Shown: positions 44,055-51,588, numbered from the stretch's first letter. The stretch is DNA of 59,920 bases from Desulfobacterales bacterium (GCA_030834695.1 JAUQXK010000009.1:1-59920), one strand, 5' to 3'. Translations and numbers: made by a program. Notes: a model not told the origin generated them from the letters alone.

Positions 44055-44498
44055 TTGAAAATTCTGACCACCCCTCGCATGGAACGTTGCATCGGCTGCC
44101 ACTCCTGCTCGCTTGCGTGCGCACGCCAGGTGCACAAGAACCTGTCCTGGAACACGGCCGGCATCCGCATCGCCTCCTCCGGCGGGCTGTCCACGGGCTT
44201 TGAGGCGCGCACCTGCCTGGCCTGCGACCCGGCACCCTGTGCCGCCGCCTGCCCCACCGGAGCCTACTCCCAGCGCAAGGGCGGAGGGGTGGTCGTGCGC
44301 AAGAAGCTGTGCATCCGCTGCGGGGAATGCGCCCGCGCCTGCCCGGTGGATGCCATCTACCTGGCGCCGGACGGAGAGCCCTTCGTGTGCATCCACTGCG
44401 GTCGCTGCGTGCCCTTCTGCCCGCACGACTGCCTGGAGCACAGGGAAACCGGAGGCAAGGCGGCCGCCGCCGGAGCGACCGATGGAGGTGAAGCATGA
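44055..44498 (+). CDS. Four-cluster polyferredoxin (partner of the aldehyde oxidoreductase)
   Basis: A 147-residue electron carrier with four [4Fe-4S] motifs: CIGCHSCSLAC, CLACDPAPCAAAC, CIRCGECARAC and CIHCGRCVPFC. The arrangement is that of DmsB/HycB-type and YdhY-type proteins. A TTG start at 44055 has AAGGAT upstream. Its stop overlaps the next gene by 4 bp (ATGA), so it is translationally coupled to the AOR-family enzyme and very probably takes its electrons. E. coli has a similar pair, ydhY and ydhV. Confidence 0.88.
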   Translation: MKILTTPRMERCIGCHSCSLACARQVHKNLSWNTAGIRIASSGGLSTGFEARTCLACDPAPCAAACPTGAYSQRKGGGVVVRKKLCIRCGECARACPVDAIYLAPDGEPFVCIHCGRCVPFCPHDCLEHRETGGKAAAAGATDGGEA

Positions 44499-46288
44499 TC
44501 CGGGACCATTTCCGAGTGATTCGGGTCGATCTGCATTCGGGGAAGGGCGAGATCCTGACGATAGAAGGCCGTGATCGTTACGCCGGCGGCAGCGGGTTGG
44601 CCGCCCTGCTGTTCTCCCGATTCGGCCGAATGGATAAAAGTTGGGAGGAGCCCGATCAGCCGCTCATTTTCGCCATCGGCCCGCTGACCGGTCTCTTCCC
44701 GCTCATGAGCAAGACGGTCTGCGCCTTCAAATCTCCTTACCATGACCAGTACGCCGAAAGCCACGGCGGCGGACGCTCAGCCCTGGCCCTGCGCTTTGCC
44801 GATCTCGACGCCTTGGTAATCACCGGCAGGGCGCGCGCACTGAGTTGCCTGTGTGTCGGGTCGCGCAACATTGAACTCAAGAATGTGCACTTCATGCGCG
44901 GGCTGGACATCCACGCCACCGGCAAGCTCTTCCGGCGCATGTTCCCCGGCGCCGGACACCGCAGCATCCTGCGTATCGGACCGGCCGGCGAGACCCTCTC
45001 GGCCATGGCCGGCGTCATCGTCGACACCTATCGCCACTTCGGCCGCCTCGGCGCCGGCGCGGTCATGGGCGCCAAAAACCTCAAGGGCATCGCCATTCTG
45101 GGCGACGGCTCTTTTCCGTTGCCGGAGGGCAAGGACTACCCCACGCTTTTCCAGGATGTCTATAGCCTGCTGACCGGCACCGAGATGATGCACAAGTATC
45201 ATAACCTGGGAACAGCCGAGAATGTGGTAGTGCTGAATGAGATCCAGGCGCTACCCTTCCGCAACCTGCAACAGACCTGCGACCCGGCGGCCCCAGAGAT
45301 CAGCGGGGAGAAATTTGCCGAGAAGGCCCTGCTGCGCAATGCGGCCTGCGCCGGCTGCCCGGTCGGATGCATCCACCTCGGGTTCGTGCGTGAAAAATTC
45401 ATGGAGCCCAACCAGTTTCTCTACCGCCAAGTGTCCTACGATCATGAGCCGATCTTCGCCGCCGGCTGCATGCTCGCGGTGACCGACCCCTTTGCCGCAC
45501 TGGATATCATGGAAGAGGCGGACAAGGTCGGCCTGGATATCATGTCCGCGGGCGTGGCCCTTGCGTGGGCCACGGAAGCCAGCGAGAAGGGAATCGTTTC
45601 GACGGCCGAGACGATCGTGCCCCTGCGCTTCGGCGATGCGGGCGCATACCAGCAGGCCATGTGGCATCTCGCCCGCGGCGAAAACGATTTCTACCGCCTG
45701 CTCGCCTCCGGCACCCTGCGGGCCGCCGAGCGTTTCGGCGGGAAGGACTTCGCCTGCGTGCTGGGGCAGGAAATGGCTGGGTACGCCACCGGCGAAGTCT
45801 TCTTCGTTTCCCAGGCGCTCGGGCTCAGGCACTCGCATTTAGACTCGGGCGGCTATTCGTTCGACCAGAAACACACCGAAAAAGACGCGGCCAAAGCCGT
45901 CGAGTTTCTCGTAGAAGATGAACGCAGCCGCTGCGGGCTCACCTCCATGGTGTCATGTCTTTTTGCGCGCGGGGTCTACACCGAGTCGCGCCTGGCCGAG
46001 TGCCTTGCCTCCGTGGGCTATGACGGTCTGGCGGGGACCATCGGGCCGGTGTCCGAGCGCATCCGGTGTGAACGCTGGCGACTGCGCATGGCGACCGGAT
46101 TCGACCCCGACCGGGTCGATATCCCGAAGCGCTTCTCCGAAGTCGTGACCTGGAAAGGCCCGATCGACTGGAACTTTCTGTCCGAGGTAAAAACAGAATA
46201 TGCCCAGCGCATTCGCGCCGTTGCCGCCGAATCCGCACGGGAGCGGGATAACCAAGATCGAAAAAAGGAGAAAAACACAACCGCATAA
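44495..46288 (+). CDS. Aldehyde ferredoxin oxidoreductase family (tungsten/molybdopterin) enzyme
   Basis: Tungsten-bis-pterin and [4Fe-4S] enzyme that oxidises aldehydes with ferredoxin. The 597-residue protein has the N-terminal domain start VIRVDLHSGKGEILTIEGRD, YAGGSGLAALL, the pterin-binding FGRLGAGAVMGAKNLKGIAI, and cluster ligands CAGCPVGC (about residues 286-293) with a distal cysteine in SRCGLTSMVSC (about 478). The C-terminal 30 residues are charged. It follows a four-cluster ferredoxin. The tup tungstate system at the left edge and glycolytic neighbours make a glyceraldehyde-3-phosphate or general aldehyde role possible, but the substrate cannot be read from sequence. Confidence 0.9.
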   Translation: MIRDHFRVIRVDLHSGKGEILTIEGRDRYAGGSGLAALLFSRFGRMDKSWEEPDQPLIFAIGPLTGLFPLMSKTVCAFKSPYHDQYAESHGGGRSALALRFADLDALVITGRARALSCLCVGSRNIELKNVHFMRGLDIHATGKLFRRMFPGAGHRSILRIGPAGETLSAMAGVIVDTYRHFGRLGAGAVMGAKNLKGIAILGDGSFPLPEGKDYPTLFQDVYSLLTGTEMMHKYHNLGTAENVVVLNEIQALPFRNLQQTCDPAAPEISGEKFAEKALLRNAACAGCPVGCIHLGFVREKFMEPNQFLYRQVSYDHEPIFAAGCMLAVTDPFAALDIMEEADKVGLDIMSAGVALAWATEASEKGIVSTAETIVPLRFGDAGAYQQAMWHLARGENDFYRLLASGTLRAAERFGGKDFACVLGQEMAGYATGEVFFVSQALGLRHSHLDSGGYSFDQKHTEKDAAKAVEFLVEDERSRCGLTSMVSCLFARGVYTESRLAECLASVGYDGLAGTIGPVSERIRCERWRLRMATGFDPDRVDIPKRFSEVVTWKGPIDWNFLSEVKTEYAQRIRAVAAESARERDNQDRKKEKNTTA

Positions 46289-46321
46289 ACGGGTTGGCCT
46301 AAAAAAAGAGCGACAATCCGC

Positions 46322-46351
46322 TTGACATTAATCACCAATTCGGCTTATGAT
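46322..46351 (+). promoter_or_regulatory. Sigma-70 promoter of the first c-di-AMP riboswitch
   Basis: TTGACA at 46322-46327 and TATGAT at 46346-46351 (18-bp spacer). The distance from TTGACA to the riboswitch start GCCTAATCCC equals that at the second riboswitch (30 bases). Confidence 0.7.
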
Positions 46352-46357
46352 GTTTTT

Positions 46358-46536
46358 GCCTAATCCCAGTATCAGCGGGAACGGGGGACCCAATTATTCG
46401 GGGCGAATCGCCATGCGGCGATGGGCAACCTTATCGGTCCTAGCCCTCCAGCTAACCTCGTAGGCGTCGATGAGGAAAACCTTCGGAATCGATCGGGGGT
46501 CTTTCCTCCACCATTTCGATTCCGGAGGTCGAGCGT
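46358..46536 (+). ncRNA. c-di-AMP riboswitch (ydaO/yuaA type), copy 1
   Basis: An RNA leader that binds cyclic di-AMP, judged by motif. It contains the conserved ydaO elements: an early hairpin UCCC...GGGA, GGGGGACCCAA, GGGGCGAAUC followed by a variable stem, and the diagnostic CAGCUAACCUCGUAGGCGUC. A second copy lies at 51410-51588 on the other strand; stems differ in sequence but keep pairing. The 3' end carries an expression platform: GGGGG (46495-46499), CCTCC (46505-46509) and GGAGG (46524-46528) can form either of two hairpins, the second hiding the ribosome-binding site of the small ORF at 46537. Which state binds ligand is not visible. In other bacteria c-di-AMP usually turns ydaO genes off. 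Confidence 0.9.
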
Positions 46537-46716
46537 ATGCCCGTCACACATTCCGCTGCAATTGCCCAAAATCATCTTTTTTTACAAAACCGCTCAAAGC
46601 ATCTCAGCATCCCTCTTTACCACATCCTGATTCTCGCCTGGAGTGCGCTTGTCATCCTCTATGGTGAAACCGGCCTGATCGCCTTTTTCCGCCATACAGC
46701 GAAAGAGTCGGCTTAG
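46537..46716 (+). CDS. Small membrane protein (59 aa) under the c-di-AMP riboswitch
   Basis: ATG at 46537, eight bases after the GGAGG that pairs in the riboswitch platform; stop TAG at 46714. The product MPVTHSAAIAQNHLFLQNRS... contains one membrane helix (IPLYHILILAWSALVILYG, about residues 25-43) and a short basic end. It has no family that I know. The second riboswitch is also followed by a short ORF beginning MPV-x-H at the same spacing. Position and ribosome-binding site argue that it is translated; it could be a real regulator or a leader peptide. The secreted-protein gene begins 110 bp later with its own ribosome-binding site. Confidence 0.6.
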   Translation: MPVTHSAAIAQNHLFLQNRSKHLSIPLYHILILAWSALVILYGETGLIAFFRHTAKESA

Positions 46717-46825
46717 GCCCCGGTTGCATCGCGCTAACCGGCGCAGCCGAAAAATGTCTGGCCGCTTGACGGGGCCTGACGTTTCCCCGGTCTTTGACGA
46801 CCGGGATCACCACAGGAGGACCATC

Positions 46826-48481
46826 ATGGCAGCTTCAAAATCGAACCATCGATTTTGCTCGTGGGTAATTGCATTCCTTTTTTTGATCGTCGTTGCCGGC
46901 GTCTCGGTCGATGCGTTGGCCGGCCAGGCGGCACTCACATGGAACCCGAACACGGAAAGCGATTTGGCAGGATACAAGCTTCATTACGGCACGGCCAACG
47001 CCAACTACACGGTTCATTTAGATGTCCACAATGTCACCTCGTACACCGTGACCGGTCTGACGGACGGCCAAACCTACTATTTCGCAGCTACCGCTTACGA
47101 TTCCTCGGGCTGCGAAAGCGGTTACTCCAACCAAGTGAGCTATACCGTCCCGACGACCGCCAATGGTGCTCCGTCAACCCCCGCCATTCCGACGGGGCCT
47201 TCCAGCGCGGCCGTCAACGCCGCCGCCACGTTCAGTACCTCGGCTACCGACCCCAACAACGACACCCTGACGTACCGTTACGATTGGGGGGGAGGGGTTA
47301 TCGGGAGCTGGGGAGCGGCCAGCCAGTCCCACACCTGGACGGCAGCTGGACCGTACAGCGTAAAAGCCCAGGCACGCGACAGCAAAGGAGCCGAATCGGC
47401 ATGGTCTGGCGGGAAAACGGTCACCATCGCCACGAGTCAGCAGAATCAGGCTCCCACAGCCAACGCCGGGGCGGATCAAACGGTCAATGCCGGAGTCGCC
47501 GTTGCTTTGCGCGGAAGCGGGACGGATCCGGAAAACACGATTACCGCTTACCGGTGGCGGCAGACCAGCGGGACGGCCGTGGCGCTGTCCAACGCCACAT
47601 CGGCGCAGGCTGGTTTCACCGCTCCCACGTTTGCCACGGGGACAGCCAGCCTGGCCTTTGAGTTGCAGGTAACCGATTCAGGTGGATTAACCGCCACCGA
47701 TAGCGTCCGCATTGTGGTGCAGTCGGGCGACATCGACGCAGACGGGGTCACCAACAGCCAGGATGCCTTCCCCAACAATCCGGCCGAGTGGAAGGACAGC
47801 GACCTCGACGGCATCGGCGACAACGCCGACCCGGATGACGACAACGACGGAATTCCGGATGCGAATGAAGATGGCGTAACGAACCGTCTGATCGGCATTT
47901 TCAGGCCCAGCAAAGGCGTATGGTTGTTCGACCTCAACGGCAATCGCCAGTGGGACGGAAAGACTATCGACGCCCGCCAGACATTCGGCAGCAGCGGCGA
48001 CCTGCCCGTCGCCGGCGACTGGGACTGCGACGGCATCACCGACATCGGCGTCTTCCGGCCCAGCACCGGCCAATGGCTGCTGGACCTCAACGGCAACCAC
48101 CGATGGGACAGCAGCGGCGACGGCCTCTATACCTTCGGCCGGTCCGGCGACCTGCCCGTCACCGGCGACTGGAACAGCGACGGCATCACCGACATCGGCG
48201 TCTTCCGGCCCAGCACCGGGGAGTGGCTGCTGGACCTCAACGGCAACCACCGGTGGGACGGCAGCAGCATCGACGGCCTCTATAAATTCGGCCGGTCCGG
48301 CGACTTGCCCGTCACCGGCGACTGGAACAAGGACGGCGTCACGGAGATCGGCATCTTTCGGCCCAGCACCGGAGAATGGCGCTTGGATCTGAACGCCAAC
48401 GACCGGTGGGACGGCAATGGCGAAGACGGCCTCTGCACCTTCGGTAAATCCGGCGACCTGCCCGTAACAGGGGAATGGTGA
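46826..48481 (+). CDS. Secreted surface protein: Fn3, PKD, thrombospondin-3 and FG-GAP-like repeats
   Basis: A 551-residue exported protein. AGGAGG precedes the ATG at 46826. A signal peptide (WVIAFLFLIVVAGVSVDALA) ends near residue 33. Then come a fibronectin type III domain (about 35-108: LTWNPNTESDLAGYKLHYG, VTGLTDGQTYYFAATAYDSS), two PKD-like domains (about 115-305), a calcium-binding TSP3-like stretch rich in D (DSDLDGIGDNADPDDDNDGI, about 332-351), and four tandem repeats of about 50 residues (IGVFRPSTGEWLLDLNGNHR, RSGDLPVTGDWN). No anchor is visible. Such proteins act in adhesion or cell-wall interaction. It lies downstream of riboswitch 1, with the 59-aa ORF between. Confidence 0.85.
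   Translation: MAASKSNHRFCSWVIAFLFLIVVAGVSVDALAGQAALTWNPNTESDLAGYKLHYGTANANYTVHLDVHNVTSYTVTGLTDGQTYYFAATAYDSSGCESGYSNQVSYTVPTTANGAPSTPAIPTGPSSAAVNAAATFSTSATDPNNDTLTYRYDWGGGVIGSWGAASQSHTWTAAGPYSVKAQARDSKGAESAWSGGKTVTIATSQQNQAPTANAGADQTVNAGVAVALRGSGTDPENTITAYRWRQTSGTAVALSNATSAQAGFTAPTFATGTASLAFELQVTDSGGLTATDSVRIVVQSGDIDADGVTNSQDAFPNNPAEWKDSDLDGIGDNADPDDDNDGIPDANEDGVTNRLIGIFRPSKGVWLFDLNGNRQWDGKTIDARQTFGSSGDLPVAGDWDCDGITDIGVFRPSTGQWLLDLNGNHRWDSSGDGLYTFGRSGDLPVTGDWNSDGITDIGVFRPSTGEWLLDLNGNHRWDGSSIDGLYKFGRSGDLPVTGDWNKDGVTEIGIFRPSTGEWRLDLNANDRWDGNGEDGLCTFGKSGDLPVTGEW
47891..48480 (+). repeat. Four tandem ~150-bp coding repeats
   Basis: Units start at 47891, 48044, 48194 and 48347 (153, 150, 153 bp and a final one). 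Units 2-4 are nearly identical over stretches such as ggcgtcttccggcccagcac, indicating recent duplication or gene conversion. They encode the FG-GAP-like repeats of the secreted protein. Confidence 0.85.
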
Positions 48482-48486
48482 TAACG

Positions 48487-48520
48487 GCGGCCCTCCGGCG
48501 TTGGTGCGCCGGTGGGCCGC
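48487..48520. terminator. GC-rich hairpin after the secreted-protein gene
   Basis: GCGGCCC-T-CCGGCG, loop TTGGTG, CGCCGG-T-GGGCCGC: a 13-bp stem with one mismatch starting 5 bases after the stop. No T-run follows, so termination efficiency is uncertain. Confidence 0.45.
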
Positions 48521-48561
48521 AGCCGATTGCACCGCCATATTCAAACCAGGGGAGAGAAACG

Positions 48562-49095
48562 ATGCAGACGGTTACCGATTTGAAAATGCTGCTACTGGAG
48601 ATAATGGAATCCGCGTTTCAGGGCGGAGATGTACATGCCACCCAGCAAATGGGCGTCAACGTCTCCAGCGCCATGAAACGCGAAGGGATGGTGATCATTC
48701 AAAACCAAAACGTCGAGGTGTATGCGCGTATCATGCCGACGATGGTGAAGGCGCTCCGGCTATGCGATGCCCTTGAGTCGAACTGGCGCAACCAGATTGA
48801 GGTGAGAGTTGATGCTCAGCCCAAACAGTTGCCGTCGACAGCTGTGCTGGATGCCGACTCGGATCCGATTGAGACCTGCTGCTCGTGGCTGTTTGAAAAC
48901 CAGGTCACGTGGCAGGACATGCAGGACCTGATGAGGGCGCGGTATCTGGAGTACGTCATCGGCCAATTCAAGACCAAGACCGATGCGGCCCAGTGGCTCG
49001 GGGTCGGCAGCACCTATCTATGCAAATTATCCAAGACGGTGCCGCATGCCATTCGCCAAAACCCAATCGCGGAGAGCCGGCTCTTGCCGTCATAG
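48562..49095 (+). CDS. Hypothetical protein with a C-terminal Fis-type helix-turn-helix
   Basis: A 177-residue protein from the ATG at 48562, preceded by GGGGAGAG. The first 120 residues are helical and not recognised. At about 128-162 it has MQDLMRARYLEYVIGQFKTK then TDAAQWLGVGSTYLCKLSK, a helix-turn-helix resembling the Fis/NtrC C-terminal DNA-binding fold. It is convergent with the solute operon at 49108 and shares a block between the two riboswitches, so a regulatory role for the block is possible but unproven. Confidence 0.65.
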   Translation: MQTVTDLKMLLLEIMESAFQGGDVHATQQMGVNVSSAMKREGMVIIQNQNVEVYARIMPTMVKALRLCDALESNWRNQIEVRVDAQPKQLPSTAVLDADSDPIETCCSWLFENQVTWQDMQDLMRARYLEYVIGQFKTKTDAAQWLGVGSTYLCKLSKTVPHAIRQNPIAESRLLPS

Positions 49096-49107
49096 GTCGA
49101 AGCGGCT

Positions 49108-49962
49108 TCACGGTGTCCTCCCCCCGGGGGGGACACCCAGCAGTTCCAAAATCATGTCGTTCCAGCCCCGGCTTCCCGGATGACGGGCCTTCCGGAGGCC
49201 CGCCACGCCCACGTCTTCATAAGATCCGTCCGGATGCGGTATGAGTATGGGAATGTCAACGCTTTGCAGCATGGCCGTGTCATTGGCGCTGTCCCCCAGG
49301 CCGATGGTGCAAAGCGACGGACCCATATGGCGGCGGATGACCGACACCGCGCGCCGGACGGCAATGCCCTTGTTCTGCCCCGACCCCATGAGATGATGGA
49401 AGCGCCCGCCGCGCGTAATTGTGAAACCGGCGGCCTCGGCCATGGCGCGCAGCTCCACAATTTTAAGATCATCGTCTATCAGAAACGGCTCGGTAAATTC
49501 GCGCTGCTTGGCAAGCCCGGCCTGATCCGGGGGCAGACCGCTGAGGCGTTCAATGTCCTCAACGCTCAGGTCGCCGAACCCCCGGATGCTGAAACCCGGC
49601 CGCAACGACCGAACCCACCTGCGGATTTCGGAATAGGTTGCTCCGAAGCGGATCACCGTGTAGGGGGGCTGATGGGTGCCGTCCTGGACCTGCCAATTCC
49701 GGTATCCATCCGGAAAAAAAACCGCCGCTCCGTTTTCGACAATGAAGGGCTCCCGGATCCCCATGGCCGCCTGCAGCACCTCGATTTCAGGCCGGGTCTT
49801 GCTGCTGCTGAACACCAGCGGGATGCGTCGGGCGCGAATGCGTTCCAGCGCCGGTCGGGCGTTCTCGCACGAGTAGGTGCCATGATCCAGCAGGCTGCCG
49901 TCGAGGTCCGTGAAGATGGCGATATTGGCGCATGTCCGCCGGGTTGGGAACGACTCATTCAT
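49108..49962 (-). CDS. HAD-IIB phosphatase, mannosyl-/glucosyl-3-phosphoglycerate phosphatase type
   Basis: Removes phosphate from glucosyl- or mannosyl-3-phosphoglycerate to give the compatible solute. The 284-residue protein has HAD motif I IFTDLDGSLLDHG (nucleophile Asp about residue 19), motif II LVFSSSKTRPEIE, and motif III/IV GSGQNKGIAVRR and IGLGDSANDTAML, with the type IIB cap including VENGAAVFFPDGY. It starts 15 bp after the glycosyltransferase and forms a two-gene operon with it. Sugar identity is not decided by sequence. Confidence 0.88.
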   Translation of the reverse strand: MNESFPTRRTCANIAIFTDLDGSLLDHGTYSCENARPALERIRARRIPLVFSSSKTRPEIEVLQAAMGIREPFIVENGAAVFFPDGYRNWQVQDGTHQPPYTVIRFGATYSEIRRWVRSLRPGFSIRGFGDLSVEDIERLSGLPPDQAGLAKQREFTEPFLIDDDLKIVELRAMAEAAGFTITRGGRFHHLMGSGQNKGIAVRRAVSVIRRHMGPSLCTIGLGDSANDTAMLQSVDIPILIPHPDGSYEDVGVAGLRKARHPGSRGWNDMILELLGVPPGGRTP

Positions 49963-49977
49963 GGTCGCCTTGTGGGC

Positions 49978-51189
49978 TCAGGCCGTGCTGTCGGCTTCGA
50001 CAGCCTCCAGCAGCATGCCGAAAATGGACGGAACCGCAGAAGCAACCCGGTTCCAATTGGCGATGTATGGCACTTCCAACGGCGTTTTAAGAAACTGCTG
50101 GGATGCGCTTTCGATGCAGCGCAGAAATGCTTCGGATTGACTCACCTCCCGATGCCGATCGTACGTCAAGCCATTAATGGCGGAATCGTGTTCGTAACGT
50201 GTGATGAAATCCTGAGCGATGCGCAGGTAGCATGACTTGAGCGAAATAAAAAACTCATGCGTCAGGATATACCCGCGGCTGGCCAGGTTTCGAAACAGGC
50301 ACTTGGCGATGTCCGTGCCCATTTTGAGCAGCCCTTGCTCCGGATCTTCCAAGGTGAGCGGTTGATGTTTGTGCTCGTAGCTGTCGGATAAGTCCACCTG
50401 GCACACGCGGCTGAGGACGCAGTTGCGATGGACTTCGGCCAGCACGCCGACCTCGATCCCCCAATCGCCGGGAATTCGCAGTCGTCGCGCCAGCTCGATA
50501 TCCATCGAAAACTCACCGGCCAGGATGTAGCGGAAGCTGTCGAGATAATCCAGGAATGGATTGGAACCCAGCGTCGCTTTCAACGAACGGAGCAGCGGCG
50601 ACACAAAAAGACGCGTCACCCGGCCGTGCAGCTGGCCCGTGACCCGGCTGTAGTAGCCTTTGCAGAATTCAAATCCGATGTTGGGATGGGCCGTGGGATA
50701 GCAGAGCCTTGCCAGGAGCTCACGGTCGTAGGTGACGATGTCGCAATCGTGCAAGGCGATGACGTGACTGTTCTCCAGGGCCAGGATGTAGCCGTAGGCG
50801 ATCCATGCCGACCGGCCTTTCCCGTCTTCGCCCACATCGATGCCTTCCTGCTTCAATCGATCATAAATCGCCTGCATGCGCGGGCCGGTGCACCAAATCA
50901 GTTTCGGCTTCTGCGGCAGCTCCGAAAAAAATCGCTTGGCGTCTTTGAAATCCTCGATGCCGGCCCTTCCCACGGTCACGATCACGTTCTTCAAGTATTT
51001 GACTTCCCGGAGCTGCTTGGCGATCCGCGGAAGCCCGGCGCCCTGCAATTCAACGGGGATGTAGGGCAGCACCAGCGATATCGGCCGGTGTTTCGAGGCT
51101 TCCTCCAATTCGCGCTCCAGCTCTTCCAGGTCTCGATGTCTGAGTTTGTGAAACGTCGCGATTTCGCCGTTTTGAAAAAAGTCTGACAT
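49978..51189 (-). CDS. Glucosyl-3-phosphoglycerate synthase-type glycosyltransferase (GT81-like)
   Basis: Transfers a sugar from a nucleotide donor to 3-phosphoglycerate. The start at 51189 (MSDFFQNGEIATFHKLRHRD) follows AGGAGG; a longer reading to 51213 is less likely. The 403-residue GT-A enzyme has the metal-binding DxD-like motif in IALHDCDIVTYDREL (about residue 159), GKGRSAWIAYGYILA, EFCKGYYSRVT and the SFRYILAGEFSM acceptor region, all resembling bacterial GpgS enzymes. With the HAD phosphatase it makes glucosylglycerate or mannosylglycerate, used in osmotic or heat stress. The operon lies downstream of a c-di-AMP riboswitch. Confidence 0.85.
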   Translation of the reverse strand: MSDFFQNGEIATFHKLRHRDLEELERELEEASKHRPISLVLPYIPVELQGAGLPRIAKQLREVKYLKNVIVTVGRAGIEDFKDAKRFFSELPQKPKLIWCTGPRMQAIYDRLKQEGIDVGEDGKGRSAWIAYGYILALENSHVIALHDCDIVTYDRELLARLCYPTAHPNIGFEFCKGYYSRVTGQLHGRVTRLFVSPLLRSLKATLGSNPFLDYLDSFRYILAGEFSMDIELARRLRIPGDWGIEVGVLAEVHRNCVLSRVCQVDLSDSYEHKHQPLTLEDPEQGLLKMGTDIAKCLFRNLASRGYILTHEFFISLKSCYLRIAQDFITRYEHDSAINGLTYDRHREVSQSEAFLRCIESASQQFLKTPLEVPYIANWNRVASAVPSIFGMLLEAVEADSTA

Positions 51190-51310
51190 TTTTTCCTCCT
51201 TTGAATGCCGCAATTCTGCGCACCGAAATGCGGGTTGGACGGATGAGCTCGAAAACGAAGCCGGGTGAAAGCGGGGCGAGGCGTACGATGGCCTGCCAGC
51301 GGGCCGTACT

Positions 51311-51409
51311 TCACTCCCGGTTTGATATCGAAACGGTTTTGAATTTTATCTGGATTCGGACAGCAGAGCAGGAATGCGGAACCGGTGTCGAGACGTGTTC
51401 TACAGGCAT
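51311..51409 (-). CDS. Short ORF (32 aa) directly under the second c-di-AMP riboswitch
   Basis: ATG at 51409, seven bases after the GGAGGG whose pairing partner is in the riboswitch platform. The product begins MPVEHVSTPVPHSCSAV and has no membrane helix or known family. Its counterpart under riboswitch 1 begins MPVTH. It ends 121 bp before the glycosyltransferase start. It may be a leader peptide or a small protein; coding is plausible but unproven. Confidence 0.4.
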   Translation of the reverse strand: MPVEHVSTPVPHSCSAVRIQIKFKTVSISNRE

Positions 51410-51588
51410 GGCGTAACCCTCCGGAATCAACAGGTGGAGGAAAGACCTCCGATCATCCCGAAGGTATTCCTCATCGACGCCGACGAGGTTAGCTGGAGGG
51501 CTAGGGCCGATAAGGTTACCCCTCGCCATACGGCGATGCGCCCCGAAAAACCTGGGTCCCCCGCTCCCGGCCGTTGCCGGGATTAGGC
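51410..51588 (-). ncRNA. c-di-AMP riboswitch (ydaO/yuaA type), copy 2, upstream of the compatible-solute operon
   Basis: Read on the minus strand it starts GCCUAAUCCC, forms a UCCCGGC...GCCGGGA hairpin, then GGGGGACCCAGG, GGGGCGCAUCGCC with a stem closed by GGCGAG, and CAGCUAACCUCGUCGGCGUC. These are the conserved ydaO elements. Compared with copy 1, stems keep pairing despite base changes. The platform has GGAGG (51446-51450), CCTCC (51436-51440) and GGAGG (51418-51422), which allow two exclusive hairpins. The first ORF after it has 32 codons; the glycosyltransferase start is 220 bp away. Confidence 0.9.

Noticed and set aside
46358-46536. c-di-GMP (GEMM) or cobalamin riboswitch as an alternative
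   Set aside because: The GEMM core and the B12 box are not present, while the CAGCUAACCUCGUAGGC block is diagnostic of ydaO.
47891-48480. Tandem repeats considered as a CRISPR array
   Set aside because: The units are about 150 bp, contiguous, in frame and encode FG-GAP-like repeats; there are no spacers.
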